DNA of 64,000 bases from an uncultured Alphaproteobacteria bacterium (lineage in GTDB: Bacteria; Pseudomonadota; Alphaproteobacteria; RF32; CAG-239): contig CAKQPS010000001.1 in NCBI GenBank assembly GCA_934270475.1, positions 248,001-312,000 on the forward strand, given 5' to 3'. Position 1 is the stretch's first letter, and every line of letters starts with the position of its first letter. Below are positions 58,891 through 64,000 of this stretch, one piece after another. The translations under genes and the position numbers were made by a program. The notes under the pieces are model-generated. The model saw nothing but the letters and a program-made list of their open reading frames with translations, made no database searches and was not told where the DNA came from.

Positions 58891-60075
58891 ATGAATAAGG
58901 ATGTTTTGAAACAATATCTTCTTAATAAAGAAGATTTGTGGCAGTACATTTTTACAACAATGTTTTTGCAAGAGCAAGGCTTGTTGTTGTCTGACTTGAA
59001 CGAAAAGCCGTTTAAGGCAGTTACCTGTCTTAAATTTTGCAACACGTTCGGCGAGCAAGAAGAACTTTGGAATTTGGCAGAGGCTGTTGATGAATATTTT
59101 GAAGATATTGCTCAATCGCTGGACTTAATCTGTCAAACAAAATCTGTTCCATGGCAATATGATTTTGTGGAAATTATCTCTAAACTTTGCAAAATAGAGA
59201 TAAAGCAAGATTTGCTGTTTACATCTATTATAACAGCCTATTGCTGGGGATTATCCTTGCCGGACGGTGCGCTTCTTGATATTATTCAAAAGCTGGATGA
59301 ACGTTATGCAGCTTTGCATGTTTCGCTTTATGAAAAAGAAAAAAAGCTGAAACGCAACTTGCTGCTGACGTTGGAATGTTTTTATGGACGCAAGCTGAAT
59401 AACGCTGCCGACAGTTACGCTTTTCGCGAGTTGTTAGAAGCATTTTTGCCGGCATCAGGTTATAACGGTATGTTGCAGGCGTTAAAATTCTCGGCAACAG
59501 ATGAAATAAAACTGACAGAAGAAGAAAATCGTTGTTTGGCTTTTTCATATTGCTCGCCGTATTTTGATGACGAAGTCAATTTGAAACGTAATATTTTACC
59601 GCAAAGCAGTGTATATGCGCGAGTTCACGAGTTTATGCACGATATGCGCAATTTGCAGGCAGCCCAAAAACTGCAGGCGATTGAGGACGAGGAATACGAA
59701 AAACTGGAAGACGCTTCGGTGTATGTTGACCCGTCGGAAAATTGCATTATCAACGTTCATTTGGACGACGTGCTTTATGCAAATGTGTATATCAAGCGTG
59801 AAAAGGCAAATGATTTATCCAATTATTCGGGGGATTTTTTGGTTTTGCGCAAAGGTTTTTTGTATACAGTGGAGTTTGTGGAAGATTTTTCAGAAATTCC
59901 CGCATTGCAAGAATTTGTTAAAGAAGTGAAAGATTCTCGCCGGAATTTGTTGATGTTGGAGCAAAAACTGCAAACATTGCCTTTGACACAAACTCAAGAA
60001 CGAGAAAAGTATTTAGGCAAACGTGCTGCGCTAAAAGAATTTTTGGATTCATGCTATTGTGTTAATGTGCGCTAG
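58891..60075 (+). CDS. Unknown soluble protein
   Basis: This 394-aa acidic protein has no signal peptide or clear membrane segment. It is mostly helical to about residue 270. An apparent beta-rich part follows (VYVDPSENCIINVHLDDVLYANVY), then a C-terminal coiled coil (about 355-385). Leu, Glu and Cys are common. No ribosome site is visible before the ATG, whose leader is almost pure A/T, so translation may be weak or the start may be different. I do not recognise the family. It has its own terminator. Confidence 0.65.
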   Translation: MNKDVLKQYLLNKEDLWQYIFTTMFLQEQGLLLSDLNEKPFKAVTCLKFCNTFGEQEELWNLAEAVDEYFEDIAQSLDLICQTKSVPWQYDFVEIISKLCKIEIKQDLLFTSIITAYCWGLSLPDGALLDIIQKLDERYAALHVSLYEKEKKLKRNLLLTLECFYGRKLNNAADSYAFRELLEAFLPASGYNGMLQALKFSATDEIKLTEEENRCLAFSYCSPYFDDEVNLKRNILPQSSVYARVHEFMHDMRNLQAAQKLQAIEDEEYEKLEDASVYVDPSENCIINVHLDDVLYANVYIKREKANDLSNYSGDFLVLRKGFLYTVEFVEDFSEIPALQEFVKEVKDSRRNLLMLEQKLQTLPLTQTQEREKYLGKRAALKEFLDSCYCVNVR

Positions 60076-60090
60076 ATTAAATTTAAGCAA

Positions 60091-60123
60091 AAATTCCGAC
60101 AACTCTTGTGAGTGCCGGAATTT
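60091..60123 (+). terminator. Terminator after gene 58891
   Basis: An 8-bp outer stem (AAATTCCG / CGGAATTT) carries a small inner hairpin (ACTC/GAGT) and is followed by T-rich sequence. Confidence 0.8.
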
Positions 60124-60244
60124 TTTTGTGCTTTTTTAGTTTAAGACGATTTATAAAAATCATTATTTTTATAAATAAACACCGCTCCATAAAAGCCGTA
60201 ATGTTACAATTTTATGAAAAAAAGCCCGATTTTAAAAATAAACA

Positions 60245-60273
60245 TTGAAAGAAGCAACGCTATAGTTTATACT
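60245..60273 (+). promoter_or_regulatory. Promoter for the Cys-rich protein gene
   Basis: TTGAAA and TATACT are separated by 17 bp. They give a leader of about 70 nt before the ATG at 60349. Confidence 0.6.
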
Positions 60274-60348
60274 AAAATGGACAGGTGTACTATGTCTAAA
60301 AAACGTGAGTTTTGACAATAAAAATGCAATTTTATAAAGGAGAGTGTC

Positions 60349-62187
60349 ATGTGTAACAGTGTTCTTAGAGTAAAGCGCCGACTGCTGACTTTACTTTTAA
60401 TTGTCGGATGTATGGCGATTTCAGCCCCTGCATTCGCGAGAGTGTGTTTTTTACCGGATTCAAAAGATTGCGGAATACCGGGAATAAAAGATATTCCTGA
60501 AACATGTGACGGTATCAACACCTTTACAGATGTGGATGATTGTAAAAATAATATAGCAGATGGACAAAAGTGCGAGCCTATAAATGAAGGTGGCTGCTAC
60601 GCGGCAACTTGCGAATATGCTGACAAAGCAGCCTGTGAAGCTGATGTAGACGAATACTGTACAGATAATAATTACTATTTCTGTGAATATGATTCAAGCA
60701 TTGGCTGCTATGTTTTAAATAAACAGGAATGTTCTTATAATACCGAAAATAAATGCACTGGTTATACACTTGACCAAGAAGAAGACGGTAAAACCTGTTG
60801 TGCATGCACAAGAACTACATGCAAAAAATGCGGTCAAACTAAAGATGTAACAAAGTATAAGTGCATAGAAACAAAATACCAAGAGGTTGGCTGCGATGAT
60901 TTTGATAAAACTAAAGCTGAGGCAGATACGTTAAAGGCTCAAAATTATACCTGCACTTCTTGTACAAGAGAAAAGCAAAAACAGACCTGTGATGGATCAT
61001 GGGATAAGTTCAGTGATGGTACGACTGTATACAAATGTACAAAGTGCACAGAGACGAAAGACTGTTCTGACTATACATATACTACATTATCCGACACCAC
61101 TAACGCCACCTCGTGCAACAATGGCTGCGGCGAAACAAAATGGAAGTGCAAAGACGGCTACACTTACGACGAAACATCTAAATCTTGTAAAAAAGGTTGT
61201 AATATCACAATTGCTTGCAATATGAAACCTCTTGGAGAGCGTAGTGATATTGACAATACTACAAAAGGGATGTCAATCGATATCAGATACAGCTGTACAA
61301 TTTCTAACTATGACGATGTTAAAAGCTATTTAGATAAGCTGAACTTGGTTATTAAAACGAAATTAGCCTGCGTACAAGGTGATAGTAATATTGTTAAATC
61401 TGGTCAGTATTATGAAATGACAAAGATACCGTTTAGCAAGGCAACCAGCAGTACATTCAGTGGTACATACGAGTTGTATAATCCGTTGTATAAAGATAAA
61501 CTGGATTGCGGTTCTAACCATACTTCATACGAGGGAACAACTTATGAACTGGATAACCAAACGGGATGTACTTTGTCGACAACCACCAAAAAGAATACTT
61601 GTGCTAGTTGGAATTTAAAAACAGAAACTGAGGCGAACTGCGGTGCAGGTGAGATATTCGAGCAAGATACCACTCATAAAACCGACGACAACGGCGACAA
61701 GTGCGGTACTTGTGTGAAAAAGAACCATGATGGATTTACAATTCAGTATGCGACTGGTTTGAATAGAAACTGGACATGTGGTGGCAGCTTTTACAGCTAC
61801 AGTGCATATTTGATGAAGGTTAAATTCAACTCGAAAACATATAAGTATGAAGCTTTAGGCAGTACCACATATGATGTATACGATGAGGCTAGCGCATATA
61901 CAGCAGGAACGTACTTTGTTTGTATAACAGGTGGAACTCCTAGTGCTCCAACAGTATCTGTAGATAGAATACTTATAAAAGGTACTAGAGGACAAGTTGG
62001 TGAACCATACACAGCTATGTGCTTTTCTAATAACGCACACACCTATAATGGTACAGAATGCGTAAAAGCGACAGAAATTCATACAAATGTTATTTGTAAA
62101 GAATTTATGTTCGAAAAGGGAAAACAGTATTACATAGATATGCGTTTTTCATCATCTTTTTCAGATGGAGTAAAATGTTATCAATAA
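60349..62187 (+). CDS. Large Cys-rich secreted protein
   Basis: This 612-aa protein has a signal peptide ending in SAPAFA (cleavage near residue 30) and an AAAGGAGAG ribosome site. Roughly 45-50 cysteines are spread through the chain, densest in residues 30-290. They lie in spaced C-x(5-12)-C units such as CTSC, CTKC, CKKC and CCAC. This suggests many disulfides and an extracellular, extended fold. The C-terminal half is beta-rich with fewer Cys (from NITIACNMKPLG on). No cell-wall or barrel anchor is visible. I do not recognise a named family. It is followed by a terminator and an IS relic. Confidence 0.75.
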   Translation: MCNSVLRVKRRLLTLLLIVGCMAISAPAFARVCFLPDSKDCGIPGIKDIPETCDGINTFTDVDDCKNNIADGQKCEPINEGGCYAATCEYADKAACEADVDEYCTDNNYYFCEYDSSIGCYVLNKQECSYNTENKCTGYTLDQEEDGKTCCACTRTTCKKCGQTKDVTKYKCIETKYQEVGCDDFDKTKAEADTLKAQNYTCTSCTREKQKQTCDGSWDKFSDGTTVYKCTKCTETKDCSDYTYTTLSDTTNATSCNNGCGETKWKCKDGYTYDETSKSCKKGCNITIACNMKPLGERSDIDNTTKGMSIDIRYSCTISNYDDVKSYLDKLNLVIKTKLACVQGDSNIVKSGQYYEMTKIPFSKATSSTFSGTYELYNPLYKDKLDCGSNHTSYEGTTYELDNQTGCTLSTTTKKNTCASWNLKTETEANCGAGEIFEQDTTHKTDDNGDKCGTCVKKNHDGFTIQYATGLNRNWTCGGSFYSYSAYLMKVKFNSKTYKYEALGSTTYDVYDEASAYTAGTYFVCITGGTPSAPTVSVDRILIKGTRGQVGEPYTAMCFSNNAHTYNGTECVKATEIHTNVICKEFMFEKGKQYYIDMRFSSSFSDGVKCYQ

Positions 62188-62231
62188 CTAATCTTTAATA
62201 GATATATCCCAGTAAACTTGGGATTCTATAG

Positions 62232-62256
62232 AAAAGGCACCTTTTAGGTGCCTTTT
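62232..62256 (+). terminator. Terminator after Cys-rich gene
   Basis: An 11-bp perfect stem (AAAAGGCACCT and its complement) has a 3-nt loop. The stop codon of the IS relic on the other strand lies inside it. Confidence 0.7.
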
Positions 62257-62480
62257 CCTTCCAGCTCCAGTCGGAGCTGACCTAAATCCAGTCGTCCTTG
62301 ATATTCTACATAGTGTTTTATCTTTTCTTCATCTAAGCCAATACTTCTCAGCAATTTGGGTAATATTTTCTTTATATACTCAACGACACCTGTTTTTAGG
62401 ACCCGACGACGATATTTACAAACCCAAACTATATGATAGCTTAGTCTGTATACACTATGTTGACTTTGCACACATTCCAT
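62244..62480 (-). pseudogene. IS200/IS605 TnpA transposase, internally deleted
   Basis: The 78-codon frame starts like a full TnpA: SVYRLSYHIVWVCKYRRRVL, then VEYIKKILPKLL. It then jumps at LRS-IGLDEEKIKHYVEYQG to the TnpA C-terminus. The middle of roughly 60-70 residues is gone, including the HUH metal motif (usually D-H-h-H). The frame is kept, so it is an in-frame deletion relic rather than a working transposase. No tnpB is beside it. Confidence 0.85.
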
Positions 62481-62516
62481 ACCTTACTATAACATCGTCG
62501 TCGGTTTCATTCACTC

Positions 62517-62534
62517 CCCCCATTAAAATGGGGG
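62517..62534. repeat. Short perfect hairpin CCCCCATT/AATGGGGG
   Basis: An 8-bp stem with a 2-nt loop lies just beyond the 5' end of the tnpA relic. It may be a leftover of the element's end structure; this is inference. Confidence 0.5.
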
Positions 62535-62557
62535 TAGTCTGTATGGATTTAATAACC

Positions 62558-62590
62558 AAAAAAGCGGGGATAAATCCACCCCGCTTTTTT
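62558..62590. terminator. Strong hairpin with T-runs on both sides
   Basis: A 12-bp perfect stem (AAAAAAGCGGGG and its complement) has a 9-nt loop. It looks like a bidirectional terminator, yet no gene ends here; it may have come with the IS or a lost gene. Confidence 0.7.
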
Positions 62591-62638
62591 AGTCCATACT
62601 CCTTACTTAGCGTTTTTAACGCCTGCTCTTTCAACGTC

Positions 62639-62676
62639 ATTCTTGAGCGGGAGCGTTAGCGAACTGTCTCGAGAAT
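62639..62676. repeat. Palindromic element 1
   Basis: Arms ATTCTTGAG and CTCGAGAAT enclose a GC-rich loop containing AGCGTTAGCG. It belongs to a group of three GC-rich palindromes in a gap of about 200 bp between the IS relic and the kinase gene. The stretch 62481-62838 holds no gene I can support. Confidence 0.6.
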
Positions 62677-62721
62677 CCAAAAATTTTATGGCAATATTTT
62701 TAAGCGGATATACCATACTAA

Positions 62722-62758
62722 ATCCTCGGCGAATGAGCTGGCGCTCAAAGCCAAGGAT
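62722..62758. repeat. Palindromic element 2
   Basis: Arms ATCCTCGGC and GCCAAGGAT enclose a nested GAGC/GCTC inner stem; the element is followed by GACA. Its style matches elements 1 and 3. Confidence 0.6.
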
Positions 62759-62783
62759 GACAATTATAGGGTGAGGTTACTAG

Positions 62784-62805
62784 ATTGCTTCGCTCTGCTC
62801 GCAAT
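62784..62805. repeat. Palindromic element 3
   Basis: ATTGC and GCAAT enclose TTCGCTCTGCTC, followed by GACGA. Similar short palindromes are known as dispersed repeats in many bacterial genomes. Confidence 0.55.
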
Positions 62806-62838
62806 GACGATAGAATAGGGGCGAGGGGAAATGAAAAA

Positions 62839-63861
62839 TCAGAACCGTTTGCCGTATTGCAGAAGTTTGTTACGGACAAAGCCGCGCAAAGAAACTTCCG
62901 GACGGGCGCCGTAATGGCTGATAATTTCCGATGCGGCGATGCTGCCAATCATGGCGCAAGTTCCTAAGCTGCGTTTGTTAACCAAGCCAAACAAGAAACC
63001 AGCGGCGTACAAATCACCGGCTCCGGTAGAATCAACTACTGTTTCAGGTTTTACCGGCTCGGCTTCCACAAAAATCTTGACACGACCGTTGACTACTACC
63101 GAACCACGTGAATCACGGGTTATAGCGGCAATTTTCACCATTGGTTTAATCATATCGAGAGCAGCGGCAAAATCATCTGTTTCGAACAAAGCCTTTAACT
63201 CCATTTCATTGGCAAACAGCAAATCAACATGATTTTGAATCAAATCCAGCATATGGTCGCGGTGAGAAGAAACGCAGTAGCGGTCAGAAACCGTAAAAGC
63301 AACTTCGCGTCCGTGCTTATGCGCCAGCTCGCAGGCTTTTAGCACAGCTTCATGCGCCATCGGCTCGTCCCACAGATATCCTTCAATAAAAATTATTTTA
63401 GACTCGCTGATAAGCTTTTCATCTATGTCGTCAACCGAAAGTCGGCGGGACGCGCCCAAATAGGTGAACATAGAACGCTGAGCGTCTGGAGTGACCAAAA
63501 CAATGCTGCGTCCTGTCGCCGGTCCTTCTTCCAGCGGATTAGTAAAGCAGTCAATGCCGGCGGCGCCGATGTCGCGTTTAAAAACTTGACCCAGTTCGTC
63601 ATCGTGCACTTTGCCGATGAATGCACAGTCCGCCCCAAGCGATGCCATTCCGGCAACGGTGTTGGCAGCCGAGCCGCCGGAAACTTCGCGCTCCGGAATA
63701 ATATCATTATAAATTTTGCCGGCGTCGGCAGCTTCAACCAAAGTCATACAGCCTTTAGTCAAGCTGCGTTCTTTCAAAAAAGTGTCGCCGACTTTTGCCA
63801 GCACATCAACTATGGCATTGCCAATTCCCACTACATCATAAACAGTATCTTGCTCGCCCAT
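62839..63861 (-). CDS. PfkB-family kinase, probable adenosine kinase
   Basis: This 340-aa ribokinase-fold enzyme has VVGIGNAIVDVLAKV at the start and VSGGSAANTVAGMASLG (substrate lid, PfkB signature 1). Near the C-terminus, VDSTGAGDLYAAGFLFGLV is signature 2 with the catalytic Asp. The overall pattern matches alphaproteobacterial adenosine kinases, which phosphorylate adenosine to AMP; another nucleoside or sugar is possible. It is monocistronic with a GAGAGGAT ribosome site. Confidence 0.9.
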   Translation of the reverse strand: MGEQDTVYDVVGIGNAIVDVLAKVGDTFLKERSLTKGCMTLVEAADAGKIYNDIIPEREVSGGSAANTVAGMASLGADCAFIGKVHDDELGQVFKRDIGAAGIDCFTNPLEEGPATGRSIVLVTPDAQRSMFTYLGASRRLSVDDIDEKLISESKIIFIEGYLWDEPMAHEAVLKACELAHKHGREVAFTVSDRYCVSSHRDHMLDLIQNHVDLLFANEMELKALFETDDFAAALDMIKPMVKIAAITRDSRGSVVVNGRVKIFVEAEPVKPETVVDSTGAGDLYAAGFLFGLVNKRSLGTCAMIGSIAASEIISHYGARPEVSLRGFVRNKLLQYGKRF

Positions 63862-63891
63862 TTTTATCCTCTCTAAATTTGTTTGTTTTTA

Positions 63892-63920
63892 ACTCTATGC
63901 TTTATCCGCGTAAATTTCAA
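63892..63920 (-). promoter_or_regulatory. Promoter for the PfkB kinase gene
   Basis: On the minus strand TTGAAA and TAGAGT are separated by 17 bp, about 30 bp before the ATG. The rest to the window end (63921-64000) shows no gene. Confidence 0.45.
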
Positions 63921-64000
63921 GCCGTTATACATGAAAAATCAGTCCGGCTATTGCGGAAATAATTATGTAAAAAATTGCGCTCTTTTTATGAAACCGCATG

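Noticed and set aside
60292..60315. Seven-codon frame (MSKKREF) in the leader of the Cys-rich gene
   Set aside because: It could be a regulatory leader peptide, but there is no proper ribosome site, no repeated codon and no attenuator hairpin, so chance is the better explanation.
62455..62640. A 61-codon minus-strand open frame beyond the tnpA relic
   Set aside because: It runs through two strong hairpins and a T-run terminator, has no recognisable motif and overlaps the relic's start. It looks like chance coding.
1..64000. CRISPR array, prophage, restriction-modification or other defence island
   Set aside because: No regularly spaced repeats, cas genes, phage structural genes, integrases or methyltransferase-nuclease pairs were seen. 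Methyltransferases present are rRNA enzymes.

Overview
The window looks like a 64-kb piece of the chromosome of an AT-rich alphaproteobacterium, probably a host- or gut-associated uncultured lineage. This rests on gene-order signatures typical of Alphaproteobacteria: nlpD-like–yajC–secD–secF, rpoZ–rsh, a DUF374 acyltransferase–waaA–lpxK run, ffs–dnaX–ybaB–recR, and lpoA facing rsmI–yraN. Lipid A/Kdo, LptD and autotransporter genes show a Gram-negative envelope. The lineage guess is inference. Promoters found by eye are mostly TTGxxx–17 bp–TAxxxT, and intergenic regions are short.

Layout. 1–2.5 kb: suf Fe-S assembly operon (sufB-sufC-sufD, leaving the window on the left). 2.5–7.5 kb: a degenerate PAS–GGDEF protein, NlpD-like LysM/LytM lipoprotein, and yajC-secD-secF. 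7.5–9.7 kb: pta-ackA acetate pathway. 9.8–15.4 kb: DUF2066 protein, PerM-type exporter, an unknown protein, a GNAT acetyltransferase and a large glycogen synthase. 15.5–21.7 kb: grpE, then lptF–lptD–surA–rsmA, an outer-membrane biogenesis cluster. 21.8–23.7 kb: a CPA2 antiporter. 23.7–31.3 kb: a wrecked fic gene, a 1642-aa autotransporter, hsp20 with a tiny Cys-rich companion gene, and an FAD oxidoreductase. 31.5–35.5 kb: small membrane/zinc-ribbon proteins, a secreted EF-hand protein, then a 37-bp perfect inverted repeat enclosing a promoter-bearing 134-bp segment in front of a GT87-like membrane glycosyltransferase. 35.5–41.2 kb: rpoZ with a long acidic tail, rsh, acpS, and an insertion/duplication in which a second, 5'-truncated acpS copy follows an unknown gene. 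41.3–46.5 kb: adk-secY, two divergent prepilin-like genes, secE-nusG and recR. 46.5–52.7 kb: ybaB, dnaX (with a 10-A slippery run), SRP RNA, lpoA, rsmI-yraN, an RgpF-like glycosyltransferase and an HxlR regulator. 52.8–58.8 kb: tRNA-Val, MATE transporter, GltD-like Fe-S flavoprotein, DUF374–waaA–lpxK. 58.9–64 kb: unknown protein, Cys-rich secreted protein, a deleted IS200/IS605 transposase with palindromic repeats, and an adenosine-kinase-like PfkB enzyme.

How the genes work together. Much of the window serves the envelope: Sec export (SecDF-YajC, SecY, SecE), outer membrane assembly (LptF, LptD, SurA), lipid A-Kdo synthesis (WaaA, LpxK), peptidoglycan control (NlpD-like, LpoA-like), and display of surface or secreted proteins (autotransporter, pilin-like proteins, Cys-rich protein). 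The rest is housekeeping: replication, repair, stringent response and acetate metabolism.

The strongest leads are the candidate invertible promoter at 33454–33661, the putative programmed slippage site in dnaX, and the acpS 3'-end duplication flanking a novel gene. No CRISPR array, prophage, complete insertion sequence or recognisable defence island is visible.
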